DNA of 64,000 bases. Source: Paenibacillus_D sp047238105 (GTDB taxonomy: Bacteria > Bacillota > Bacilli > Paenibacillales > Paenibacillaceae). The notes under the pieces were generated by a model, which did not search any database, had not been told where the DNA came from, and saw nothing but the letters and a program-made list of their open reading frames with translations. Below, one piece after another: positions 49,589-57,610 of the stretch. Both the position numbers and the translations under genes were made by a program. The stretch lies in the NCBI RefSeq assembly GCF_047238105.1, contig NZ_JBDFMD010000001.1, forward strand, positions 558,001 to 622,000, read 5' to 3'. Every line of letters begins with the position of its first letter. The first letter of the stretch is position 1.

Positions 49589-49832
49589 CCGTATCCCCCC
49601 TTGTTAGGGCCCTCTTTGTTTGTTACCGCTTACAATAATTCTTTTTTTGGAATAGCCATTTCCGTTCTTCGATCATTTTACTTGATTAGTTTTATAGTAT
49701 CACAGCAAAGTTTTGTTTTCACCACTAAAATTTATTTTGTTTTTTACTAAAATAAAACAAATTCAGTCAATGCATACACACAAATAGACGATGCAGGAAC
49801 AAACCTGCACCGTCATAATGCCCATTACTATG
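49589..49832. promoter_or_regulatory. Upstream region of the AraC/Cache gene with cre and ACTAAA boxes
   Basis: The minus strand reads TGTAAGCGGTAACA at 49634-49621, a full match to the cre consensus TGWAANCGNTNWCA, 33 bases upstream of the start codon. Two ACTAAA boxes lie at 49724 and 49746, 22 bases apart. An 11-bp hairpin with one G-T pair (49787-49814) terminates the small upstream gene. Confidence 0.7.
49787..49814 (-). terminator. Terminator of the small frameshifted gene
   Basis: GACGATGCAGG/CCTGCACCGTC stem, 6-base loop, followed on the minus strand by a T-rich stretch. Confidence 0.65.
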
Positions 49833-50001
49833 CTAAGTTATTGTAAGTCCTCCACTTGCGTATCCTGTAGTCGTTGTTAATACAGCCAGACCGGTCGTCG
49901 TTGCCGAGAAGACCAGTAACAGACGCGTCTGCGCAGCAACCGGAATATTTAATCCCGTGACAATATCTGAAATGTTCCTCGGGAACCGTTGGCATACTCA
50001 T
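49833..50001 (-). pseudogene. Small unrecognised protein, one-base frameshift
   Basis: AAGGAGG lies 11 bases ahead of ATG 50001, which starts MSMPTVP. If one base of the GGG run at 49981-49983 is dropped, the frame continues RNISDIVTGLNIPVAAQTRL, LLVFSATTTGLAVLTTTTGY, ASGGLTIT and stops at 49833, giving 55 residues. As read, the frame instead gives a cysteine-rich, unnatural tail ending at 49828. The restored sequence has a hydrophobic, threonine-rich, strand-like character suggesting a small surface or spore protein, but I do not recognise a family. It is divergent from the glycosyltransferase operon and could be related to its substrate. Confidence 0.5.
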
Positions 50002-50236
50002 TGGACGGGACCCCTCCTTTGGACAACTGGCAATGACGGGTCGAACTGACGCCACAGCGCATGTCGTCAGCAGAATGATTACATTTAGCCTATTGTCCAA
50101 CGTGGTAGGTTATGCCTCAGCTTGAACTATGGAAGACAATATTTCTAAATGGGGGTTTCTTCTATTCATGCTTGCGCCCGGTTTGGAATAGAGATGCAAT
50201 AACATGACATTCAATTGTCAAATGGAGGGTGCTGAA

Positions 50237-51349
50237 TTGATATCGATTAGCTTATGCATGATTGTCAAAGATGAGGAGGCTGTACTCGCCCGTTGCCTTG
50301 GCTCTGTGGGAGCCATCGCCGACGAGATTGTGATCGTCGATACCGGTTCCACGGACCGGACGGTCGAGATTGCCCGGAAGTTTACCGACTGCATCTATTC
50401 CTTTGAGTGGATCAGTGACTTTGCCGCTGCACGCAATTATGCTTTTGCCCAAGCCACCAAAGACTATATCCTCTGGTTGGTCGCAGACGATGTGATTCTG
50501 AAAAAAGACAAAGACAAACTGCTGGAGCTGAAATCCTCGCTCGACCCCGAGGTCGATTCGGTCTCGATGCTATACAACCTGAGCACCGATGAATTTGGCA
50601 ATGTCAGTTTCAGTCTGCGCCGCAACCGGCTCGTCAAACGCAGCCGGTCGTTTCGCTGGATCGGTCCGGTCCACGAATATCTTGAGGTGAGTGGCCGAAT
50701 CCTCACCAGCGACATTGCCGTAACCCATGTTCCAGGCGATGAGGATCGGGATTCGGACCGCAATCTGACTATTTATGAGAAGCGGCTTGCCCTAGGAGAG
50801 CAGTTCTCGGCAAGAGATATGTATTATTATGCCAATGAGCTCAAGGACCATGGACATTACGTAAAGGCCATCAGGATGTACGAGCAATTCATTCGCGGGG
50901 GTCAGGGCTGGGTCGAGGATGTGATCGCGGCATGCGGCAAGCTTGCCGACTGCTACACGGAACTTGGAGACCGCAAAATGTCGCTGGAATCTGCATTGCG
51001 GGCTCTGCAGTATGGCACGCCGCGAGCCGAGACCTGCTGCAGAATCGGTTATCATTACCTGGAGGAGGGGGACACCGCTGCAGCTGTCGTCTGGTACAGA
51101 ACGGCAACCCAGTTGCAGCAGTCGGACAGCTGGGGTTTCACCAATCCCGCTTGCCACACCTGGCTGCCCCACCTCCAGCTGTGCGTCTGCTACGACCGAT
51201 TGGGTCAGTATGAACTTGCTCATATTCATAACGAGCAGGCTCTTCAATACCGGCCGTCCGATACCCGAATGCTGGCTAATCGCGCTTATCTTCTCGCACG
51301 ATTGACCGGCCAGCAAAACGAATCTGATCAGGGAGGTGCAGCCCCATGA
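50237..51349 (+). CDS. GT2-family glycosyltransferase with C-terminal TPR-like repeats
   Basis: 370 aa. The GT-A core has ISLCMIVKDEEAVLARCLGSV, EIVIVDTGSTDRTVEIARKF and a DxD-equivalent in WLVADDV. Residues ~190-360 contain helical repeats (YANELKDHGHYVKAIRMYEQF; GKLADCYTELGDRKMSLESA). The start is TTG 50237 with GGAGGG seven bases upstream; the in-frame ATG at 50204 lacks a site. It is the first of four coupled genes; the next starts four bases before its stop. Confidence 0.85.
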   Translation: MISISLCMIVKDEEAVLARCLGSVGAIADEIVIVDTGSTDRTVEIARKFTDCIYSFEWISDFAAARNYAFAQATKDYILWLVADDVILKKDKDKLLELKSSLDPEVDSVSMLYNLSTDEFGNVSFSLRRNRLVKRSRSFRWIGPVHEYLEVSGRILTSDIAVTHVPGDEDRDSDRNLTIYEKRLALGEQFSARDMYYYANELKDHGHYVKAIRMYEQFIRGGQGWVEDVIAACGKLADCYTELGDRKMSLESALRALQYGTPRAETCCRIGYHYLEEGDTAAAVVWYRTATQLQQSDSWGFTNPACHTWLPHLQLCVCYDRLGQYELAHIHNEQALQYRPSDTRMLANRAYLLARLTGQQNESDQGGAAP

Positions 51350-52938
51350 GCCAGGAACCCCGTCCCCGGATTCTCATCGGCAGTCCGATCCGTCAATCTC
51401 CCGATATCCTCAGACGCTTTCTCCAGTCCTTGCGGCTGTTGCGGGCCGAAGGACTGGATCTGACCTATTTATTTATCGACGACAATGACAATCCAGCTTC
51501 TCAACAGGAACTACAGCAGTTTATTAACTTTTCCAGTCAGACACTTATCCGGTACGCAACTCGGGAAGGGGAATATGTGCGAGACGAGAAAACACATTAT
51601 TGGAATGAACAGCTTGTATGGAAAGTGGCTGAGTTTAAAGATGCTATCCTGAACTACGGCCGGGAGATGCGCTATGACTTTGTTTTTCTGATCGACTCGG
51701 ATCTTTTATTAAGTCCCCATACTCTGCTGCAGCTAGTAGCAGCCGATAAACCGATCGTAGCGGAGATCTTTTGGACACGTTGGCAACCCGATGCGATTCC
51801 CCAGCCTCAAGTATGGATGTGGGATGAGTACGGCCAATGGGAGCAGAGCCGAGGCGAGAGTCTGACTGAACAAGAGAAAGGCGTACGCTTCCACCAATTT
51901 CTGGATAAACTGCGGGTTCCAGGTTTATATGAGGTTGGCGGGCTTGGCGCTTGTACGCTCATTCGAAGCGATGCTCTACAGAAAGGCGTCTCCTACAAGC
52001 CGATCGCCAATCTTACGTTCTGGGGAGAAGACCGCCATTTCTGTATCCGCGCCGCAGCCATGGACCTTCCCTTATATGTTGATACCTTCTACCCTGCATT
52101 CCATATCTACAGAGATACAGACCTGGACGATAGTGACAAGTTTTTGGCGAGCGCAGTCGAAACGCCGGCAAGCACAGCGGATCCTGTGATCGAGATGAGC
52201 GAGCAGCCTCTGGCCCACGCCTCTGCGACGAGCAGAGAGAAGACCGGCATTACTCTTTCGATGGTGCTGCGTAACGAGGAACATCGCTATCTAGAGGATG
52301 TGCTGCAAGCTCACCGCTCCTTCATCGACCAGGCCGTGATCATCGATGACGGCAGTAGTGACCGGACTGTCGAGATTTGTATACGCGCGCTGAGCGGTAT
52401 TCCTGTGCGAATCGTGCACAATCCGGTATCCCGGTTTGATAATGAGATACTACTTCGCAAACAGCAGTGGGAAGAGACAGTCAAGGCTTCTCCGGAATGG
52501 ATCCTCAACCTTGATGGCGACGAGCTGCTGGAGGCCAGGTTCGCAGGAGCAGCTGCGAGCTTGACCTCCCGGACCGAGACGGATGTATATTGTTTTAGAC
52601 TTTATGATTTTTGGAACGCTACGCACTACCGGGAGGATGAGTATTGGCAGGCTCACCGTACCTACCGCCCGTTTCTGCTCCGGTACCGGCCGGACTTTGA
52701 TTACCGTTGGCGAGAAACGCCGCAGCATTGCGGGCGCTTCCCTAACAATGTCTTAGAGCTGCCGCACGAGTTGTCTGAGTACCGGATCAAGCATTACGGC
52801 TGGGCTGATCCCAAAGAACGCATACGCAAACTTGAACGCTATCGGCAATTGGACCCCCAAGCCCGCTATGGCTGGCTGGAGCAGTACGAATCCATATTGG
52901 ACCCACATCCTTATCTCGTGGCATGGGAAGAAGCATGA
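51346..52938 (+). CDS. Two-domain glycosyltransferase
   Basis: 530 aa. The N-terminal ~270 residues form one GT-A-like domain (RILIGSPIRQSPDILRRFL, FVFLIDSDLLLSP with the DSD motif, GLYEVGGLGACTLIRSDAL, FWGEDRHFCIRA). After a ~30-residue Ser/Thr/Ala linker, a second GT2 domain starts at ITLSMVLRNEEHRYLEDVL, with VIIDDGSSDRTVEIC and LNLDGDELLE. Both halves keep the DxD-type motifs, so both may be active. It is likely to add two sugars in sequence. Confidence 0.85.
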   Translation: MSQEPRPRILIGSPIRQSPDILRRFLQSLRLLRAEGLDLTYLFIDDNDNPASQQELQQFINFSSQTLIRYATREGEYVRDEKTHYWNEQLVWKVAEFKDAILNYGREMRYDFVFLIDSDLLLSPHTLLQLVAADKPIVAEIFWTRWQPDAIPQPQVWMWDEYGQWEQSRGESLTEQEKGVRFHQFLDKLRVPGLYEVGGLGACTLIRSDALQKGVSYKPIANLTFWGEDRHFCIRAAAMDLPLYVDTFYPAFHIYRDTDLDDSDKFLASAVETPASTADPVIEMSEQPLAHASATSREKTGITLSMVLRNEEHRYLEDVLQAHRSFIDQAVIIDDGSSDRTVEICIRALSGIPVRIVHNPVSRFDNEILLRKQQWEETVKASPEWILNLDGDELLEARFAGAAASLTSRTETDVYCFRLYDFWNATHYREDEYWQAHRTYRPFLLRYRPDFDYRWRETPQHCGRFPNNVLELPHELSEYRIKHYGWADPKERIRKLERYRQLDPQARYGWLEQYESILDPHPYLVAWEEA

Positions 52939-53822
52939 GCACGTCCCCCGCCGCGCTGGAACACGTGCTCATCCACACGCTGCCGCTGCTAATCCGGCAT
53001 ACGTCGCGGCAGCAGGATGTAGAGATGGTCGTCACCTGTCTTCATACGCTAGCCCAATCCTCTGCACGGCAAGTCGTCATCTACAACCAGGGATGTCTGA
53101 CGAATGCCCAGTTATCCGTCATAGCCAGAGACTGCGGTGTAGATGCGGTCATCCTCGGTGCAGAGAGCAACGTCGGGATCGCCCGGGCCAGGCAAGCCTG
53201 TTTTCAGTATGTCTGGCAGGAGTTCCCTGACGCTCGATATATCTCGGAGATCCACGTGGATATGCTCTTTCCGCCAGACTGGTATGTCCCATTGACCGAC
53301 TATCTCGCCGCTTCGTCGGAGCCGATGGTCTGTCCCGGCATCGTCACGTCCTCAGGGGAGCTGCAGCCGCTCGGTCTGCGCATCAGCCCGCCGGAGGATG
53401 CAGCAGGCTGGCTGACTCTGCTTGCTTCCTTGCCTCGAGCTGGTCTGGCTTACGGCTTCGTCCATCCGGTCATCCATCGCTGCGAGGCCCTCCGGGCAAT
53501 CGGCGGCTACGATATCTCTCTTCTGCGCGGCAGACAAGGCTATGAGGATGACAGTCTGCTGCTGGCTTATGCGTATTACATGGGCACAAGGACCCGCTGG
53601 AAACCGCGATGCTACCTGCAGAGCTGGGTATTTCACGCTACGATGGCTCAGCGGATGTCGATCCCGGACAAACAACAGGATTTCGAGCTTAATGAGCTAG
53701 GACTGTTCCATCAATACGGGATCAACGGACTGCGAGAGCTTGCCCGGCTGCATAGCCAGCCCAATATGTTTGGCGACATGGTCCGTAAATATATTCTGCT
53801 CTCAGGAGGTCAAGAGGCATGA
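52935..53822 (+). CDS. Glycosyltransferase (GT2-like)
   Basis: 295 aa. The GT-A features are shifted from the classic form: VVIYNQGCLTNAQLSVIA, ILGAESNVGIARARQACFQYVW, ISEIHVDMLFPPDWYVPL, then a later GYDISLLRGRQGYEDDSLLLAYA, where the E-D-D resembles the catalytic acidic region. ATG 52935 overlaps the previous stop; an ATG at 52923 is also in frame. A glycosyltransferase role is inferred from pattern and neighbours. Confidence 0.75.
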   Translation: MSTSPAALEHVLIHTLPLLIRHTSRQQDVEMVVTCLHTLAQSSARQVVIYNQGCLTNAQLSVIARDCGVDAVILGAESNVGIARARQACFQYVWQEFPDARYISEIHVDMLFPPDWYVPLTDYLAASSEPMVCPGIVTSSGELQPLGLRISPPEDAAGWLTLLASLPRAGLAYGFVHPVIHRCEALRAIGGYDISLLRGRQGYEDDSLLLAYAYYMGTRTRWKPRCYLQSWVFHATMAQRMSIPDKQQDFELNELGLFHQYGINGLRELARLHSQPNMFGDMVRKYILLSGGQEA

Positions 53823-55267
53823 ATCAAGCCGAGCAGCAAAAAAAGGTCTGGGATCAGTTATGGACCGCCGAGGTGTCCTACGAGTGGGATCCTCTGAGCG
53901 AATCCATCTACAGGAAGATCCGTGAGCATCTGCCGGATCCGGCTTCAAGCCGTGTGTTAGAGGCCGGTTCCGGCACAGGCAAAATCTCGCTCCGGCTTGC
54001 AGAGGACGAGGCGGATGTCACGCTTGTCGATTATTCCGAAGCAGCAATTGTCAACAGCCAGCGCGCATTTCAACAGCGGCTTCAAGCCGGGCGGTTCATC
54101 GTCTCCGATATCCGGAACATCCGGCTGCCTGACGGCGAGCTCGACCTGGTTTGGAATGCGGGAGTGCTGGAACATTTTACGCGGGAAGATAAAATTGCAA
54201 TTCTTGAGGAGATGGCCAGGCTAACCAAGCCGGATGGCACCATCCTTGTCTTTACACCATCAGCCAGATGTCTGCCCTATCTGGCAGGCAAGTATGCGGC
54301 CGAGCAGCAGGGCATTTGGATGTATGGCGTCGAAGAGCCCGTCTGGTCGCTGAACGAAGAGTTCGCAGCCAGCGGGATCACTCTTGTCGGGGAGACGCAT
54401 ATCGGCTTTGCCAACAGTTTGGATTTTCTCGATTTTATCGGCGGCTCGCAGTCCGTCAAAACGTGGCTAAGCCAGTGGTATGATTCCCTTGACGATGAGC
54501 ATCGAGCTCCCTTTGCAGGCTATCTTCTCGTTAGTGAAGGCCGTATCGGTCACCGACGGGAGGTCCCGCCCCAGGCGTCTCCACAGGCGTCGGCGCACCC
54601 TGCGGCTGCAGCGCCGGAACGACTGGCTCAGGCTCAGCTTATCCTCAGCAGCTACCACGCTCAGCGGCCGAGCAGCCATTATCTCAGCGCTTACCGGGAA
54701 GCGGAGGCGACGTACTGGTTCCCCTTGCTGCGATGGGTGGATGCGTTGATCGAGCCGGGACGTACTCAACTGCTCGACGTCGGCGCTGCCTACGGCACGC
54801 TGCTCGTATACGGCACGCTTGCGGGAGCCAGATGCTTTGGTCTGGATATGACCGACCGGTTCTGGTCGCCTCAGCTGGAGAGGGATTATGGCATCGGCTG
54901 GTCGCTGTGCAACATCGAATCTGACGCAATTCCCGGCATAGACACCTTTGATCTGATTTTATTCACTGAAGTTTTGGAACATATGAATTACAATCCGATC
55001 CCCGTCTTTCATAAGCTCCATGCCCGACTGCGCAGCGGCGGCAGTCTGCTTGTATCGACACCCTGGAAGCAACATTTCGCCCCATCACACGAATATGCCG
55101 ACCTGTTGGCGATGCCCTGCTATCAGCCGGGAGATGGATTCATCGACGCGGAGATTAAATATTATACGGCGGATGAGCTGCTCAGACTGGCCGAGCATAC
55201 CGGATTCAGAGTTCAGTCGCTAGAGCTGTTCAACGGCCATCTGCTGGCCTGGTTTATCCGGCTCTGA
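53819..55267 (+). CDS. Protein with two SAM-dependent methyltransferase domains
   Basis: 482 aa. Domain 1 (about residues 35-175): VLEAGSGTGKISLRLA, VTLVDYSEAAIVNSQRAF, LDLVWNAGVLEHFTREDK, LTKPDGTILVFTP. Domain 2 (about 305-480): LLDVGAAYGTLLVYGTLAG, CFGLDMTDRF, FDLILFTEVLEHMNY, LRSGGSLLVSTPW. Both keep the glycine-rich SAM loop. They are joined by an Ala/Pro/Gln linker (residues 245-275). It is last in the operon, probably methylating sugars added by the three upstream proteins. Confidence 0.88.
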   Translation: MNQAEQQKKVWDQLWTAEVSYEWDPLSESIYRKIREHLPDPASSRVLEAGSGTGKISLRLAEDEADVTLVDYSEAAIVNSQRAFQQRLQAGRFIVSDIRNIRLPDGELDLVWNAGVLEHFTREDKIAILEEMARLTKPDGTILVFTPSARCLPYLAGKYAAEQQGIWMYGVEEPVWSLNEEFAASGITLVGETHIGFANSLDFLDFIGGSQSVKTWLSQWYDSLDDEHRAPFAGYLLVSEGRIGHRREVPPQASPQASAHPAAAAPERLAQAQLILSSYHAQRPSSHYLSAYREAEATYWFPLLRWVDALIEPGRTQLLDVGAAYGTLLVYGTLAGARCFGLDMTDRFWSPQLERDYGIGWSLCNIESDAIPGIDTFDLILFTEVLEHMNYNPIPVFHKLHARLRSGGSLLVSTPWKQHFAPSHEYADLLAMPCYQPGDGFIDAEIKYYTADELLRLAEHTGFRVQSLELFNGHLLAWFIRL

Positions 55268-55296
55268 CGCAGCTGCAGGCTGCCCGCAAACCAGCC

Positions 55297-55325
55297 TTGA
55301 CAAAGCCGAAGCAGCAGGCTACAAT
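55297..55325 (+). promoter_or_regulatory. Sigma-A promoter of the riboswitch/terC unit
   Basis: TTGACA (55297-55302), a 17-base spacer and TACAAT (55320-55325): an almost ideal promoter about 20 bases ahead of the riboswitch. Confidence 0.88.
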
Positions 55326-55344
55326 GTTACCAATCACATATTCT

Positions 55345-55497
55345 TCCTCAAAGGGGAGTAGCGTCCGGATTCCGTCCGGAAACAAAGTCGTCATTACATG
55401 GATGTCCGCCATCCATCGGCTTTGTTGGCATGAAGCGCTTGTTCTTTATCTCATGCTCAGCAAGACCTTTGCCTATAGTCGGCAGAGGTCTTTTTTA
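55345..55497 (+). ncRNA. yybP-ykoY (Mn2+) riboswitch
   Basis: The leader begins with CAAAGGGGAGTAGCG, the conserved opening of this class, carries the ACAAAGTCGTC...GGCTTTGT helix and TTGGCATGAAGCGC, then GCTCAGCAAGACCTTTGCC. The last element pairs with GGCAGAGGTCTT (55481-55492) to form a terminator followed by T's. Mn2+ binding is known to stabilise the aptamer and allow expression of Mn exporters or TerC-type proteins. The downstream gene fits. Confidence 0.88.
55462..55496 (+). terminator. Riboswitch-controlled terminator
   Basis: A 12-bp stem with one mismatch (55462-55473 with 55481-55492), followed by six T's from 55491, about 55 bases ahead of the terC-like gene. Confidence 0.85.
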
Positions 55498-55551
55498 TGT
55501 CCTGAGCCGACTACGGGATGAAGAAAATACAAGCCCCCACAGGAGGAAAAC

Positions 55552-56373
55552 ATGGAAGCAAGTTTGTTATTGGAGTATGGTTGGGTACTGCTCGTCCTGA
55601 TCGCGCTGGAAGGGATCCTGGCAGCGGACAATGCCCTCGTCATGGCGGTTATGGTCAAGCACTTGCCGGACGACAAACGGAAGAAGGCTCTGTTCTACGG
55701 TTTGGCCGGCGCGTTCGTGCTCAGGTTCGGCGCTTTGTTCCTGATCTCGTTCCTGGTCAATGTCTGGCAGGTTCAAGCGATTGGCGCACTCTACCTGCTC
55801 TACATCTCGATCAATCACATCATCAAAAAATTCTTCTTGAAGAAGGACGAAGAGAACGGCAAGCCGAAGAAAGAATCCGGATTCTGGATGACAGTCTTGA
55901 AGGTTGAGCTGGCAGATCTGGCATTCGCAGTGGATTCGATCCTGGCCGCCGTTGCACTGGCCGTGACACTGCCGGCAACCAATCTGCCGACCATTGGCGG
56001 GCTGGATGGCGGTCAATTCGCAGTCATTCTGGCAGGTGGTCTGATCGGCATCGTCATCATGCGTTTTGCAGCCACCTATTTCGTCTCGCTGCTCAAGCAG
56101 CGGCCCAATCTAGAGACCGCAGCTTTCTTGATCGTCGGCTGGGTCGGCGTCAAGCTGGCGCTGTATACACTTGCTCACCCCGACATCAACTTTATCGACA
56201 AACACTTCATCGAGTCGTCGACATGGAAGATCTTCTTCTGGGCCGTCCTGATCGGCATCGCCGTCGTCTCCTGGTTCCTCAGCGGCAAGCTGGACGCCGA
56301 GAGTCCGATTACGGAGAAGGAAGCCAAGGTCGTCAAGGAAGAGGAGAACATCGTCGAAACCGGCGAAAAATAA
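55552..56373 (+). CDS. TerC/YkoY-family membrane protein, probable metal exporter or metallation factor
   Basis: 273 aa with about seven membrane segments. Conserved parts include LIALEGILAADNALVMAVMVKHLP, FYGLAGAFVLRFGAL, and VELADLAFAVDSILAAVAL, where the paired intramembrane Asp/Glu residues of TerC proteins sit. AGGAGG precedes the ATG. The upstream Mn2+ riboswitch indicates a role in manganese handling, as for YkoY/YceF, which help load Mn on secreted proteins. Confidence 0.9.
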   Translation: MEASLLLEYGWVLLVLIALEGILAADNALVMAVMVKHLPDDKRKKALFYGLAGAFVLRFGALFLISFLVNVWQVQAIGALYLLYISINHIIKKFFLKKDEENGKPKKESGFWMTVLKVELADLAFAVDSILAAVALAVTLPATNLPTIGGLDGGQFAVILAGGLIGIVIMRFAATYFVSLLKQRPNLETAAFLIVGWVGVKLALYTLAHPDINFIDKHFIESSTWKIFFWAVLIGIAVVSWFLSGKLDAESPITEKEAKVVKEEENIVETGEK

Positions 56374-56393
56374 ATCGCATTTTACAACAAAAC

Positions 56394-56436
56394 AAACGAC
56401 TTCGCTGTCCCAAAGGACCTGCGAAGTCGTTTTAAA
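56394..56436. terminator. Terminator between terC-like and receiver genes
   Basis: A perfect 12-bp stem (56394-56405 with 56421-56432) flanked by A- and T-rich bases, shared by convergent genes. Confidence 0.85.
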
Positions 56437-56444
56437 TTTGGAAT

Positions 56445-56825
56445 CTATGAAGCGCCGCCTGCTCCCATTCGGGCCGCAAGCCGATGCAATACTTGTTTTA
56501 GCCGGACATTCTCGCAAGGCTTGATGATGTAATCCACAATCTGCTGATCAAACGCCCACAACGCATAATTTTTATTCTCGGTCACGACAACAATCTGGAC
56601 GCCGGGATACTGCTCTCTGATCTGTTCTGCGACGAGTACGCCATGCATGTCGGGCAGTTGTAAATCAAGGAATAGGGCATCCGGTTGAAGGAGACCGATG
56701 CTGTCGATCGCTTCGAATGGGCTCTTGCTTTTGCCGATAACCGCTACATTGTCCAGTTGCCCGAGCATATCAGCCAGCCGGTGCATTTCACGTTCATTGG
56801 CATCCAGCACATACACTTTTATCAA
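56445..56825 (-). CDS. Stand-alone receiver-domain protein
   Basis: 126 aa, a single REC domain: VYVLDANEREMHRL (one acidic residue of the usual pair), FLDLQLPDMHG with phospho-acceptor Asp54, VVVTENKNYALWAF and IIKPCENVRLKQVL with the conserved Lys-Pro. No output domain is present. The pattern (ALWAFDQQIVDYIIKP) resembles the receivers of LytTR-type regulators, so this may be a truncated relative or a modulator. The start is TTG with GGAGGGG upstream. Confidence 0.8.
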   Translation of the reverse strand: MIKVYVLDANEREMHRLADMLGQLDNVAVIGKSKSPFEAIDSIGLLQPDALFLDLQLPDMHGVLVAEQIREQYPGVQIVVVTENKNYALWAFDQQIVDYIIKPCENVRLKQVLHRLAARMGAGGAS

Positions 56826-56912
56826 CCGCTCCCCTCCTTCACCGGTAGTATAGCAGCGGCTGCTCTGCGGCAGATAAGCCGGCCGCGAGCAGTCATCTGC
56901 TCATGCCTATTC

Positions 56913-57587
56913 TCACTTGCTCGGCCGCAGAAGCGCCAGATCTTGGGTCGGTACGACGAGATGAATATTGTTCATCGTGCGCAAGGAACCTGAGATGATG
57001 CCGGCCAGACGCCCCTGCTCGTCCAGCAGAGGACCGCCGGACATGCCGCTGACGATCTCCGAGGACACCAGCACCCGGCTGCGGCCGTTGATGATCGCTG
57101 CGGGACTGTTGACGATGCCTTCGGTGATGATCGGCGTATCCTTGAGCGGGTAGCCCATTGCATAGATGCGTTCCCCGTGCTGGAGTGCCGGTTCTCTGAC
57201 AGGTAGGATCGTATATGCCGGTACATTGGCCTTGGGTGCCGGGAGCTTGACGATCGCAGCATCAGTCCGCTCGTCATACGCCAATACTTTTACGGAACGT
57301 ACAGTCCGTCCATCGCTCAACACCGCTTCGATCGAAGCTGCGTCTTTGACGACATGGTAGGCCGTTGCAGCAGTGCCGTCCGCTGCAATGAGCGATCCGC
57401 TGCCCACCGACTTAACGGTTTGATCTTCATTCAGTACTCTCAGATAGATCATCGCTTTATGTGACCGCGCATAACTGTCTTCAGCATTATAGCTTGCCGG
57501 CGAATCCGCTTGTGTGCCTAGCGCGACAAGTCCGGTACCTGCCAGCAGCAGGAGCAGCAGCCATGCTGCCGCCCATTTGCTTCTCAT
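56913..57587 (-). CDS. Secreted or membrane-anchored trypsin-like serine protease
   Basis: 224 aa. It has a signal peptide or N-terminal anchor (residues 5-26, AAAWLLLLLLAGTGLVALG). The catalytic triad is visible: His in ATAYHVVKD, Asp in DAAIVKL, Ser in SGMSGGPLLDEQG. There is no PDZ domain. It is directly downstream of the SLH surface protein gene (23 bases) on the same strand, so it may be co-transcribed and act on surface proteins. Confidence 0.87.
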   Translation of the reverse strand: MRSKWAAAWLLLLLLAGTGLVALGTQADSPASYNAEDSYARSHKAMIYLRVLNEDQTVKSVGSGSLIAADGTAATAYHVVKDAASIEAVLSDGRTVRSVKVLAYDERTDAAIVKLPAPKANVPAYTILPVREPALQHGERIYAMGYPLKDTPIITEGIVNSPAAIINGRSRVLVSSEIVSGMSGGPLLDEQGRLAGIISGSLRTMNNIHLVVPTQDLALLRPSK

Positions 57588-57610
57588 TTGCCTCTCCTCA
57601 TTCCTTGCGA

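Noticed and set aside
49828..50100. 90-codon minus-strand frame as read
   Set aside because: The cysteine-rich tail after residue ~40 looks unnatural, and the alternative frame downstream of a one-base change gives a more convincing protein; recorded as a frameshifted gene instead.
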